A stretch of DNA of 13,121 nt from JANMEX01 sp031423755 (GCA_031423755.1 JANPGC010000326.1:1-13121); one strand, 5' to 3'. Counted from the first letter of the stretch, positions 1 to 6,981 are shown. Program-made: numbers and translations. Notes: a model not told the origin generated them from the letters alone.

Positions 1-1
1 G

Positions 2-163
2 CTCAACATACCGCAGGCCTCGTTGTCGCAGCAACTGGCGCGCTTGCGTGCAGAGAAGCTTGTGTCTGCCCGCCGGGATGGGCGGTCGATCCATTACTCG
101 ATCGCGGACGCCCGCGTAGCGGCGGTTGTTGGCACATTGTACGAGCTTTATTGCATAATCTGA
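2..163 (+). CDS. bigR: ArsR-family transcriptional regulator, BigR/SqrR-like (3' end only)
   Basis: Only the last 53 codons are in the window; the start lies to the left. The visible protein is the recognition helix and wing of an ArsR winged-helix repressor: a SLSQQLARLRAEKLV helix, then a beta wing containing RRDGRSIHYSI, then a C-terminal helix ending in LYELYC. The cysteine three residues before the stop (codon 152-154) matches the C-terminal Cys of BigR/SqrR, which pairs with an upstream Cys to sense sulfide or persulfide by forming a disulfide or tetrasulfide bridge; the partner Cys would be outside the window. The gene ends 9 bp from the stop of the convergent SulP gene, the last gene of a persulfide-oxidising operon that BigR-type repressors are known to control. 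The ArsR family is certain; the BigR/SqrR assignment rests on the Cys and the neighbours. Confidence 0.75.
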   Translation, partial: LNIPQASLSQQLARLRAEKLVSARRDGRSIHYSIADARVAAVVGTLYELYCII

Positions 164-172
164 GCTGTCATT

Positions 173-1909
173 TCAGATGACGAACGAGTCCAGTTCACGT
201 TGCTGATTGCGGGTGATCTCGTCAATTGCCTGATGTTGACTGAGATGGACCTTGCCGGTCAGGTGATCGAGGAAATGGCTGGTCTTCAGGGCATCCATGA
301 CCGGTCCCTTTATCTCAGAGAGGTGGAATCTTACCTTCGAAGAGTGGAGACGCTCGTTGATCGCTTCAAGCGATTCCAGTGCGCTGATGTCAATGTCGTT
401 GATAGCAGGGCACATAAGAATAACGTCCCTTATTTCCGGACGCTCGGCGACCATGCCGTAGACCTTGTCTTCCAGGTAACGGGCGTTGGCGAAATAGAGG
501 CTTTCGTCGACGCGCAAGGACAGGATCGACGGGATGGTGAAGACGCTGTGCCGGTTGACGTTGCGGAAATGCTCGGTGCCGGGAACCTGGCCGACGATTG
601 CCATATGCGGCTTTGACGTCTTGTAAAGATGGATCAGCAGCGACGACAGCACGCCTGAGGCGATACCAATTTCCACGCCGAGAAACAGGGTGGCCGCGAT
701 GGTTGCGCAGACAGCGAAGAAGTCGGCTTTCGAGTAGGTCCAGGATTTTCGCAAGATGGAAAAGTCAACCAGCGACAAGACGGCGACAATGACGGTTGCG
801 GCGAGCGTTGCCTGCGGCAGATAGGCCAACAGAGGTGTGAGTGTAAGTGAGGCAACCGCGAGGCCGATGGCGGTGAAGGCACCTGCTGCCGGAGTTTCGG
901 CCCCCGCGTCATAGTTGACGATGGAGCGGGCGAAACCGCCAGTGACGGGGTAACCACCGGTGAAGGCGGCGACGATGTTCGAGGCGCCAAGGGCGATAAG
1001 TTCCTGATCAGGGTCGATGCGCTGGCGCCTTTTTGCGGCCAGCGTCTGGGCGACGGAGACGGACTCCACGAACCCGATGACCGACAAAAGCGCAGCGGAC
1101 CCTGCGAGCGAGGTCCATGTGTCAATCGAGAATGATGGCAACGTCAGCGGCGGCAGGGCTTGCGGAACGTAGCCGACGAGCTTCACACCCCTATCGCCCA
1201 AGGACAGGGCCCATGCCGCCAAAGTCGTCAGCGCAATTGCTGCAACGGGTCCGGCGCGGGCCAGAATCACTGCCGGTTCGGGATTTAAGCCAACACTTAT
1301 CAGGAAAGGTTTGAGGCGCTTTCTGGCCCAGAATAGAAAGCCGGTCGAGAGCACACCGATTGTCAAAGTGATGAGATTGGTTCCAGAGACGTTTGAGCCA
1401 AGCGACACAATGATCTCCAGAAGGTTTTCTCCGGATGCCTTGATGCCGAGAAGATGCTTCAACTGGCTGACGGCAATGATGATGCCAGATGCGGTGATGA
1501 AGCCCGAAATGACCGGGTGCGAGAGGAAGTTTGCCAAAAAGCCAATCCGGAAGATGCCAAGCAAAAGCAGGAACAGGCCTGAGAGGAACGCCAACGTTAT
1601 CGCAGCTGCCAGATATTCGGGCGAGCCGGGTGCGGCGACTTTGCTTATGGCTGCGGCGGTCATCAGTGAAATAACGGCGACCGGACCGACAGCAAGCCCG
1701 TTGCTGGTGCCGAAAATCGTGTAGGCGACAAGGGGAAGCATTGAAGCATACAGACCCATTTCCGGCGGCAGGCCTGCGAGCAGGGCATAGGCCAGCGACT
1801 GGGGAATGAGCATGATCGTGACGATCACCGCCGCAAGCAAATCATTGCTGAGCGCTGAGCGGTCGTAAGCCCGGCCCCATTGAAGGATCGGGAAATAGCG
1901 GGCGATCAT
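173..1909 (-). CDS. SulP-family sulfate/anion permease with C-terminal STAS domain
   Basis: Inner-membrane SulP (SLC26) transporter of 578 residues. The SulP signature PQSLAYALLAGLPPEMGLY lies at about residues 36-54, followed by repeated hydrophobic segments, and a cytoplasmic STAS domain occupies about residues 458-565. The frame stays open upstream to 2071, but that would cover the 3' end of the sulfurtransferase gene and add 54 residues of non-membrane sequence. I therefore start at the ATG at 1907-1909, where MIARYFPILQW is a typical SulP beginning and a GAGAAG-like ribosome site precedes. It is the last gene of the persulfide operon, 49 bp after its neighbour. Family members carry sulfate, bicarbonate or other anions. 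Here movement of sulfate or sulfite is plausible, but neither substrate nor direction can be read from the sequence. Confidence 0.88.
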   Translation of the reverse strand: MIARYFPILQWGRAYDRSALSNDLLAAVIVTIMLIPQSLAYALLAGLPPEMGLYASMLPLVAYTIFGTSNGLAVGPVAVISLMTAAAISKVAAPGSPEYLAAAITLAFLSGLFLLLLGIFRIGFLANFLSHPVISGFITASGIIIAVSQLKHLLGIKASGENLLEIIVSLGSNVSGTNLITLTIGVLSTGFLFWARKRLKPFLISVGLNPEPAVILARAGPVAAIALTTLAAWALSLGDRGVKLVGYVPQALPPLTLPSFSIDTWTSLAGSAALLSVIGFVESVSVAQTLAAKRRQRIDPDQELIALGASNIVAAFTGGYPVTGGFARSIVNYDAGAETPAAGAFTAIGLAVASLTLTPLLAYLPQATLAATVIVAVLSLVDFSILRKSWTYSKADFFAVCATIAATLFLGVEIGIASGVLSSLLIHLYKTSKPHMAIVGQVPGTEHFRNVNRHSVFTIPSILSLRVDESLYFANARYLEDKVYGMVAERPEIRDVILMCPAINDIDISALESLEAINERLHSSKVRFHLSEIKGPVMDALKTSHFLDHLTGKVHLSQHQAIDEITRNQQRELDSFVI

Positions 1910-1958
1910 GTCACTTCTCACGTCGTTTGGGCCGGTGTTTGGCGATTGCTGCAATACT

Positions 1959-2291
1959 TCAAATGCTTTTGGCCAGTTCGTAGAGGTTTGCGGCGCGCGC
2001 TCCGGACTTGCAGTAGCCCAATACGGGACCGTCTGAAGCTGCCAGGGCCTTGGCCAATTCGTGTGGTTCAAAGTCGAGCGACTGTCCCATGGCTAAAGGA
2101 ATGTAAATCAGGGAAATCCCGGCCTTTGCTGCTGCTTCGCCAATCGAATCGTGCGTTGGTTGGCCGGCAGCTTCGTGATCAGGGCGATTGCATATGATCT
2201 TCTTGAAACCTGCGGCAGCGATGGTCGGCATGTCGGAAACCTCGATCTGCCCGGTCACGGAAAACTGCTCATCGATCGTGCGAATGTTCAT
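1959..2291 (-). CDS. TIGR01244/DUF442 rhodanese-like sulfurtransferase
   Basis: A 110-residue cytoplasmic protein of the TIGR01244 (DUF442) family, the domain that is fused in front of the metallo-beta-lactamase domain in Blh proteins. It has the phosphatase/rhodanese fold. The active-site loop is C94-KSGA-R99, a six-residue loop as in rhodaneses rather than the longer CX5R loop of tyrosine phosphatases, so a persulfide-carrying Cys94 is expected. A GTG at 2303 would add four residues, but the ATG at 2289-2291 gives the family's usual N-terminus (MNIRTID) and has a GAAAGTG ribosome site 9 bases upstream, which the GTG start would overlap. It lies 24 bp after the dioxygenase gene. Probable role: transfer of sulfane sulfur between thiols, sulfite and the dioxygenase. 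The partner is inferred from position. Confidence 0.82.
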   Translation of the reverse strand: MNIRTIDEQFSVTGQIEVSDMPTIAAAGFKKIICNRPDHEAAGQPTHDSIGEAAAKAGISLIYIPLAMGQSLDFEPHELAKALAASDGPVLGYCKSGARAANLYELAKSI

Positions 2292-2315
2292 ATTTGAAAT
2301 CACTTTCAGGGTTTG

Positions 2316-3203
2316 TCAAAGCCCGTTGACGGGCACTTTGAGGAAGATCTTGCCGTCTTCTTTCGGCGGCAGGTTGCCGGCGCGCATGTTGATTTGCAGC
2401 GACGGGATAATGAGTTTGGGCATCGCGAGCGTCGCGTCGCGCGCTTCGCGCATGGCAACGAACTCGTCTTCACCGATGCCGTCCATCACGTGGATGTTGT
2501 GGGCGCGCTCCTCGGCGACAGTGGTTTCCCATTTGATGTCACGGCCATTGGGACCATAGTCATGGCACATGAACAGGCGCATTTCGTCCGGCAGCGAAAG
2601 AACGCGCTTTACCGAGCGATAGAGCGTGCGCGCGTCGCCGCCGGGAAAGTCGGCGCGTGCCGAGCCGCCATCGGGCATGAACAGCGTGTCACCGACGAAG
2701 GCGGCGTTGCCGATAACATGCGTCATGCAGGCGGGGGTGTGGCCCGGCGTGTGCATGGCATGTGCCGTCATCGTGCCGACTTGATAGCTGTCGCCATCCT
2801 TGAACAGCCGGTCGAACTGGGAGCCGTCGCGCTGGAACTCTGTGCCTTCGTTGAATACTTTGCCGAAAGTGTCCTGAACGACGGTGATATTTTCTCCGAT
2901 GCCAATCTTGCCCCCAAGCTTGCCCTGAATGTAAGGCGCGGCGGAAAGATGATCAGCGTGGACGTGGGTTTCGATCAGCCACTCCAGCGCGAGGCCGTTT
3001 GCCTTTATGAATGCGATGATCGTGTCGGCGCTGTCGTAGGTGATGCGCCCGGCGGCGTAGTCCATATCCATGACACTGTCGAAGATCGCGCAGGCCTTGG
3101 ATTCAGGGTCAGCGACTACATAGGAGATCGTGTTCGTCGGTTCGTCAAAGAACGCAGTGACAGCTGGCTGTATTGTCAAATCAGGTTTGAACGGAACGGT
3201 CAC
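2316..3203 (-). CDS. blh: Persulfide dioxygenase, Blh/ETHE1-type metallo-beta-lactamase fold
   Basis: A 295-residue soluble protein with the metallo-beta-lactamase fold. Visible motifs are THVHADH (His80, His82, Asp84, His85), HTPGHTP (His151, His155), GDTLF (Asp172), a DGGSARADFPGGD loop at about 178-190, and a late His214 in MCHDYGP. The ADFPGGDA-type loop and overall length fit persulfide dioxygenases (ETHE1/PDO/Blh), which use one iron held by two His and one Asp to oxidise glutathione persulfide to sulfite. By family logic the iron ligands would be His80, His155 and Asp172. Translation starts at GTG, overlapping the TGA of the upstream YeeE gene by four bases (GTGA), so it is translationally coupled. 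In Blh of Xylella and Agrobacterium this domain is fused to a DUF442 domain; here the two are separate adjacent genes. Confidence 0.88.
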   Translation of the reverse strand: MTVPFKPDLTIQPAVTAFFDEPTNTISYVVADPESKACAIFDSVMDMDYAAGRITYDSADTIIAFIKANGLALEWLIETHVHADHLSAAPYIQGKLGGKIGIGENITVVQDTFGKVFNEGTEFQRDGSQFDRLFKDGDSYQVGTMTAHAMHTPGHTPACMTHVIGNAAFVGDTLFMPDGGSARADFPGGDARTLYRSVKRVLSLPDEMRLFMCHDYGPNGRDIKWETTVAEERAHNIHVMDGIGEDEFVAMREARDATLAMPKLIIPSLQINMRAGNLPPKEDGKIFLKVPVNGL

Positions 3204-3664
3204 GATGCGGATGTCTCCCGTCCCACAGTTTTGATCAAGACCGGTGCGGCTTGTTTCAGCTTGCGGCCGATCAGCAGGCCGCCGATCATTGCGGCAATGA
3301 AGATCAACGTTTCAGTACCGCCAAAACCCAGCGCCGGAACTGCGCCGCCCGGGCAAAAGCCGGCGATGCCCCAGCCAATGCCAAACAGGGCCGAGCCGCC
3401 AACGAGCGGCAGGTCGATGTTCTTCGCTGTCGGGAGCGAATAGCCTTGTTCGAACACCGGCGCGGCGGCTTTGGCAAAGACAATGCGATAGCCGATCAGT
3501 GCCGTGAGAAGAGCGCCGCCCATGACCAAGGCAAGGCTTGGATCCCATGTTCCGGCAATGTCAAAGAAGTTGAGAACCTTGGCCGGATTGGCCATGCCGG
3601 AAATGGCAATGCCGAGACCGAAGATCAGGCCCGAAATGAGTGCGGAGAGATTTTTCATATTCAT
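3200..3664 (-). CDS. YeeE/YedE-family transporter, C-terminal half (PmpB-like)
   Basis: A 154-residue membrane protein with about four hydrophobic segments. It has the YeeE/YedE (sulfur transport) motif GFCPGGAVPALG around Cys104, and an ISGMANPAKVLNFFD segment near the N-terminus that is characteristic of the family. Full-length YeeE/TsuA thiosulfate transporters hold two such halves with essential cysteines; here the halves are separate genes. The frame is open to 3784, but that extension is proline- and histidine-rich sequence antisense in character. I start at the ATG at 3662-3664, which overlaps the TGA of the upstream half by one base (TGATG); a second ATG six bases later is possible. 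The 3' end overlaps the dioxygenase start by four bases. It probably pairs with the upstream half to pass thiosulfate or a related sulfur species. Confidence 0.84.
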   Translation of the reverse strand: MNMKNLSALISGLIFGLGIAISGMANPAKVLNFFDIAGTWDPSLALVMGGALLTALIGYRIVFAKAAAPVFEQGYSLPTAKNIDLPLVGGSALFGIGWGIAGFCPGGAVPALGFGGTETLIFIAAMIGGLLIGRKLKQAAPVLIKTVGRETSAS

Positions 3665-4086
3665 CACAATAGGTGGCGGATGACAAAAACGGTGGCGAAC
3701 GTCGTCAGCATGAAAACGCATGTGGCGACGATGGAGCGGGGCGACAGGCGGGCCATGCCGCAGACGCCGTGGCCGGAGGTGCAACCGCCGCCGAATGTCA
3801 CGCCGATGCCAACGATGAGCCCGCCGACGAGGAGCTCCATCGTGGTCACCGGAACGGCGTACTCAATGCTCTGGCCAAACCCCAGCCAGACAACCGGCGC
3901 TGCGACTGAGCCGGCAATGAATGCTGCCCGCCATTTCCAGTCCCTCGAAAGTGGCGGAATGACACCCGACACAATGCCTGTCATGCCGGCGATACGACCG
4001 TTGAGCCACATCAAAAGCACAGCGGACACGCCGATAAGAATGCCGCCAGATAATGAAAGCAGCGGAGTAAATTCCGTCTGCATCAT
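3664..4086 (-). CDS. YeeE/YedE-family transporter, N-terminal half (PmpA-like)
   Basis: A 140-residue inner-membrane protein with about four hydrophobic segments and the family's key motif GCTSGHGVCGM, with Cys102, His106 and Cys109 in place. In the thiosulfate transporter TsuA, cysteines of this kind relay the substrate through the pore. The frame extends upstream to 4236, but this would run through the DUF2892 gene. Two adjacent ATGs lie at 4081-4086, preceded by a good AAGGTCAA ribosome site, and the first overlaps the upstream TGA by four bases (ATGA). The stop overlaps the ATG of the second half by one base, so all three membrane genes are tightly coupled. Together with the next gene it makes one split YeeE transporter, as with PmpA/PmpB of Serratia and other BigR/PigR-type operons. 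Confidence 0.84.
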   Translation of the reverse strand: MMQTEFTPLLSLSGGILIGVSAVLLMWLNGRIAGMTGIVSGVIPPLSRDWKWRAAFIAGSVAAPVVWLGFGQSIEYAVPVTTMELLVGGLIVGIGVTFGGGCTSGHGVCGMARLSPRSIVATCVFMLTTFATVFVIRHLL

Positions 4087-4301
4087 TTGACCTTGCAGGT
4101 ATTGACGCCGAGCAGTCGATAAATCGGACAGGTGCCGACGATGGCGGTGCCAATCAGCACAAGTCCCGCAATCAGACCAACCCAGCGAAGCGGTCCGCTT
4201 GCGCCCATCATCATTCCCTGGCCAAGCCAAGGCCAAGCAACAAGCAAGGCTCCTATCAACAGCCGGGCAAGACGGTCGATATTACCAACGTTCGCAATCA
4301 T
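4083..4301 (-). CDS. Small DUF2892 (YgaP-type) membrane protein
   Basis: A 72-residue protein of the DUF2892/YgaP transmembrane family. It begins MIANVGNIDRLARLLIG, has two hydrophobic helices at about residues 12-29 and 39-57, and ends with GTCPIYRLLGVNTC, the conserved pair of cysteines (58 and 69) of this family. In E. coli YgaP the same membrane domain is fused to a rhodanese and moves sulfur or thiocyanate; here it stands alone. The frame has an earlier possible start at 4325, but the ATG at 4299-4301 gives the family N-terminus and is preceded by an AGGGAG ribosome site. It is the first gene of the operon, just downstream of the palindromic operator at 4338-4357. Its exact role is unknown; a link to sulfur-species transfer at the membrane is inferred. 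Confidence 0.8.
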   Translation of the reverse strand: MIANVGNIDRLARLLIGALLVAWPWLGQGMMMGASGPLRWVGLIAGLVLIGTAIVGTCPIYRLLGVNTCKVK

Positions 4302-4337
4302 GAAGATTCTCCCTGGCAATCTCACAAATTGATATTA

Positions 4338-4357
4338 ACATTCATATGTATGAATGT
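4338..4357. promoter_or_regulatory. Probable BigR/SqrR operator (perfect inverted repeat)
   Basis: A perfect 9-bp inverted repeat, ACATTCATA and TATGAATGT, is separated by TG. It includes ATTC-N8-GAAT, the motif I recall for the SqrR operator. It lies 36 bp upstream of the DUF2892 start, in the AT-rich gap before the sulfide operon. On the minus strand a possible -35 TTGCAA lies at 4366-4371; CATATG (4343-4348, 17-bp spacer) or TATGAA (4341-4346, 19-bp spacer) could serve as -10, though neither is a strong match. Either would sit inside the palindrome, so a bound repressor would block RNA polymerase. The repeat is plain in the sequence; the protein that binds it is inferred. Confidence 0.72.
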
Positions 4358-4390
4358 GTCATGATTTGCAAGAGATGAAGCCAGAAAAGT

Positions 4391-5152
4391 TCAAAGCCAC
4401 CCGCCGTCAACGGTGAATTCCTGACCAGTGCAGAAGCGCGAGTCGTCGGCGGCGAGGAAGAGCACCAGATTGGCGACGTCTTCGGGCTGGATGAGGCCGC
4501 GCATGGCCTGGTGTTCGTCGAGCGTCCGCTGGCCTGCCGCGTCGAACCACAGTTCCTTTTGGCGCTTGGTCATGATCCAGCCGGGGTAGAGCGTGTTGAT
4601 GCGGATGTTGGACTTGCCTAATTCCATCTGGAACGAGCGGGTGAGGCCGTGGGTGGCCGCTTTGGCCGTGGTGTAGGCGGGGAGGGTGCCCATCTTCAAT
4701 TTCCACGATGTGGACGAGAAATTGATGATCGATCCGGCTTGCTTTTCAATCATGTCAGGCGCGACGGACTGGATGGCGAAGAACATGTGGCGCAGGTTTA
4801 CTGCCATGCGTTCATCCCAATAGTCCGGTGTCATGTCGCGCCATGCATGGCGCTGATCGTGGGCGGCGTTGTTTACGAGGATGTCGGCAGAGCCGAGATC
4901 GCGTTTGAGATGGGCGAGGGCTGACTTCAGATCGTCAATGTCCCGCAGGTCGCATTTGACGCCGATTGCCTTGACTCCATCTTTTGACAGAGTTTCCGCC
5001 AAGCGCTGCGCCGCCTCGCCGTCAATGTCGATGATGCCGACATGGGCGCCGTTGCGGGCAAGGCCTTGGCTGACGGCTTCGCCGATGCCGCCAGCGCCAC
5101 CGGTTACAAACGCAATCTTGTTTTTCAGGCTGTGGAAGTTTGCGTACTGCAT
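4391..5152 (-). CDS. SDR-family oxidoreductase, aldose 1-dehydrogenase-like
   Basis: A classical short-chain dehydrogenase of 253 residues. Visible features are the nucleotide-binding TGGAGGIG (17-24), Asp42 at the end of the second strand (favouring NAD over NADP), NNAA at 94-97, and the catalytic set Asn119, Ser147, Tyr160 and Lys164 (YTTAK). The stretch TPDYWDERMAVNLRHMFFA and the C-terminal QPEDVANLVLFLAADDSR followed by CTGQEFTVDGGW resemble, from memory, Caulobacter-type D-xylose dehydrogenase and related L-arabinose or D-galactose 1-dehydrogenases, which oxidise the sugar to its lactone. The start ATG has an AAGGA ribosome site seven bases upstream. It is divergent from the dpp operon across 218 bp. 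Other SDR substrates cannot be excluded. Confidence 0.82.
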   Translation of the reverse strand: MQYANFHSLKNKIAFVTGGAGGIGEAVSQGLARNGAHVGIIDIDGEAAQRLAETLSKDGVKAIGVKCDLRDIDDLKSALAHLKRDLGSADILVNNAAHDQRHAWRDMTPDYWDERMAVNLRHMFFAIQSVAPDMIEKQAGSIINFSSTSWKLKMGTLPAYTTAKAATHGLTRSFQMELGKSNIRINTLYPGWIMTKRQKELWFDAAGQRTLDEHQAMRGLIQPEDVANLVLFLAADDSRFCTGQEFTVDGGWL

Positions 5153-5237
5153 TTCGGGGTCCTTGAGCTTTGGGGGCAGCGAACACTTTGGCTTGTTAAA
5201 TCATGACTTAGGGGAAGCTGACAGATTCATCAGCGGG

Positions 5238-5255
5238 TTTGACCATTTGGTCGAA
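5238..5255. promoter_or_regulatory. Palindrome in the SDR-dppA divergent intergenic region
   Basis: GACCA-TT-TGGTC at 5241-5252 is a perfect 5-bp inverted repeat with a 2-bp centre. It extends to 18 bp with one mismatched pair (TTtGACCA and TGGTCgAA). It lies about 86 bp upstream of the SDR start and 116 bp upstream of dppA, where one regulator could control both genes. A run of seven A follows. I cannot name a binding protein, and neither promoter in this gap has convincing -35 and -10 boxes. Confidence 0.4.
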
Positions 5256-5370
5256 AAAAACGATTGGCCACAGTTTTAGCCCCTTGCCAAGGCCTGACAA
5301 AGGGTTTTCGATGCGTGCCAGTTGCGGGGAGGGTAGGTCCCGCACGTGTTCCGTAAAGAAAGGCACAAAC

Positions 5371-6969
5371 ATGTCGGGAACTTTCACCAAACTTCTGGCT
5401 GCAACCGCGTTGATGTCCGTGATGGCATCCGGGGCTTATGCAAAGACACTGGTCTATTGCTCCGAAGGCTCGCCGGAAAATTTCTCTCCATCCATCAACA
5501 CCACCGGCACCAGCCTTGATGCTGCGCGTCCGGTCTACAACAAGCTGGTGCAATTTGTGCCGGGCGCGACGGCGACCGAGCCTGCGCTGGCAGAAAGCTA
5601 CACAATCTCTGATGATGGCAAGGTCATCACCTTCAAGCTGCGCGCCGGTGTAAAGTTTCATTCGGGTGTGAACGGCTTCACCCCGACCCGCGACCTGACC
5701 GCTGAGGATGTCATCTGGTCGTTTGAACGGATGTGGAAGCCTGATCATCCATATGCGAAGGTCTCGGCTGGCTCGTACGATTACTTTAACGACATGGGCA
5801 TGCCGGATCTTCTGGAATCGATTGCCAAAGGCGCTGACGATCTGACGGTCGTCATGACATTGAAGGAGCCGAATGCTCCGATCATCGCCAACCTTGCGAT
5901 GGATTTTGCGACGATACATTCAGCCGAATATGCCAAGTTCCTTTTGGACAAGGGGACGCCAGAACAGTTTGACCAGATTCCGGTCGGCACAGGTTCATTC
6001 TCCTATGTCGATTACCAGAAGGACGCGGTCATTCGATACAAGGCGTTTGACGGCTGGGCAGGCAAGCCGAAGGTGGATGACCTCGTGTTCGCGATCACGC
6101 CGGACCCGACAGCGCGCTACGCCAAGCTGAAGGCCAATGAATGCCAGATCATGATTGCGCCGAACCCGGCCGATCTGCCGGACATGAAGGCAAACGCAGA
6201 CGTTGAAGTTCTGGAGCAGGCTGGCCTCAACATCGGCTATCTGTCGATGAACGTGACCAAGCCGCCTTTCGACAAGGTGGAAGTGCGCCAGGCTGTTGCA
6301 ATGGCGATCGACAAGGATGCGATCCTGAAGGAAGTCTATCAGGGCGCAGGCCAGCGGGCGAAGAACCCGATCCCGCCGACCATGTGGTCGTATGACGATT
6401 CAACCGTCGACTACGTCTATGATTCAGCCAAAGCCAAGGAAATGCTCACGGCTGCCGGTGTGACGGCTTTGGAAACCGATCTCTGGTACATGCCGGTGCA
6501 GCGCCCCTATAATCCGAACGGCAAGCGCATGGCGGAAATGATGCAGGCGGACCTTGCCAAGGTCGGCATCAACGCCAAGCTCGTGTCCTATGAATGGGGC
6601 GAATACCGCAAGCGGCTGCAGGCGGGCGAGCACCAGATGGGCCTTCTCGGCTGGACTGGCGACAATGGCGATCCGGACAATTTCTTCTTCCTTGCCGGAT
6701 GCGACAAGGACGGGAAACCGGCTGGTCAGAACCTGTCGAAAATCTGTGATGCCAAATTCAACGAAGACATGATGAAGGCGCGCACGCTGACCGATCAGGC
6801 CGAGCGGACTAAGCTCTACCAGGAAATGCAGAAGATCCATCATGATCAAGTCATGTGGATGAACATCGCGCACTCCACCGTTTTCGAACCCATCCGCAAG
6901 GGCGTGACCGGCTACAAGGTTTCGCCGTTCGGGGCACATGAGTTCCAGAACGTCGACGTCGCTGAATAA
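5371..6969 (+). CDS. dppA: Dipeptide ABC transporter periplasmic binding protein DppA
   Basis: A 532-residue family 5 extracellular solute-binding protein. The first 24 residues are a Sec signal peptide (MSGTFTKLLAATALMS, then cleavage after AYA); the mature protein starts KTLVYCSEGSPE, almost identical to E. coli DppA. Other DppA-like stretches are AMDFA (176-180), YKAFDGW (223-229), VYQGAG (322-327), PVQRPYNPN (375-383) and GWTGDNGDPDNFF (427-439); in E. coli an Asp in this last loop binds the peptide amino group. Cys444 and Cys459 probably form the disulfide known there. The frame is open back to 5239, but the ATG at 5371 has a GAAAGG ribosome site and begins the signal peptide. It is first in dppABCDF. 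The family binds dipeptides and, in some bacteria, heme or delta-aminolevulinate. Confidence 0.93.
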   Translation: MSGTFTKLLAATALMSVMASGAYAKTLVYCSEGSPENFSPSINTTGTSLDAARPVYNKLVQFVPGATATEPALAESYTISDDGKVITFKLRAGVKFHSGVNGFTPTRDLTAEDVIWSFERMWKPDHPYAKVSAGSYDYFNDMGMPDLLESIAKGADDLTVVMTLKEPNAPIIANLAMDFATIHSAEYAKFLLDKGTPEQFDQIPVGTGSFSYVDYQKDAVIRYKAFDGWAGKPKVDDLVFAITPDPTARYAKLKANECQIMIAPNPADLPDMKANADVEVLEQAGLNIGYLSMNVTKPPFDKVEVRQAVAMAIDKDAILKEVYQGAGQRAKNPIPPTMWSYDDSTVDYVYDSAKAKEMLTAAGVTALETDLWYMPVQRPYNPNGKRMAEMMQADLAKVGINAKLVSYEWGEYRKRLQAGEHQMGLLGWTGDNGDPDNFFFLAGCDKDGKPAGQNLSKICDAKFNEDMMKARTLTDQAERTKLYQEMQKIHHDQVMWMNIAHSTVFEPIRKGVTGYKVSPFGAHEFQNVDVAE

Positions 6970-6981
6970 CCCGCAACAATC

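Noticed and set aside
1910..2071. 54-residue N-terminal extension of the SulP protein
   Set aside because: It would run into the sulfurtransferase gene and is not membrane-like; the ATG at 1909 gives a normal SulP N-terminus.
2287..2298. TTCA-TATT-TGAA palindrome at the sulfurtransferase start, possible second operator
   Set aside because: It overlaps the start codon, is short, and lacks the ATTC-N8-GAAT spacing of the upstream box.
2313..3443. A 376-codon plus-strand open frame across the dioxygenase and YeeE genes
   Set aside because: It is antisense to two genes with clear catalytic motifs, and its translation shows no recognisable domain. High GC in third positions keeps such antisense frames open.
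5282..5292. CCTTG-C-CAAGG inverted repeat upstream of dppA
   Set aside because: The arms are only 5 bp in GC-rich DNA and no promoter element is linked to it; chance occurrence is likely.
5239..5370. N-terminal extension of DppA by 44 codons
   Set aside because: The added residues precede a clear signal peptide with its own ATG and ribosome site, so the upstream open frame is incidental.
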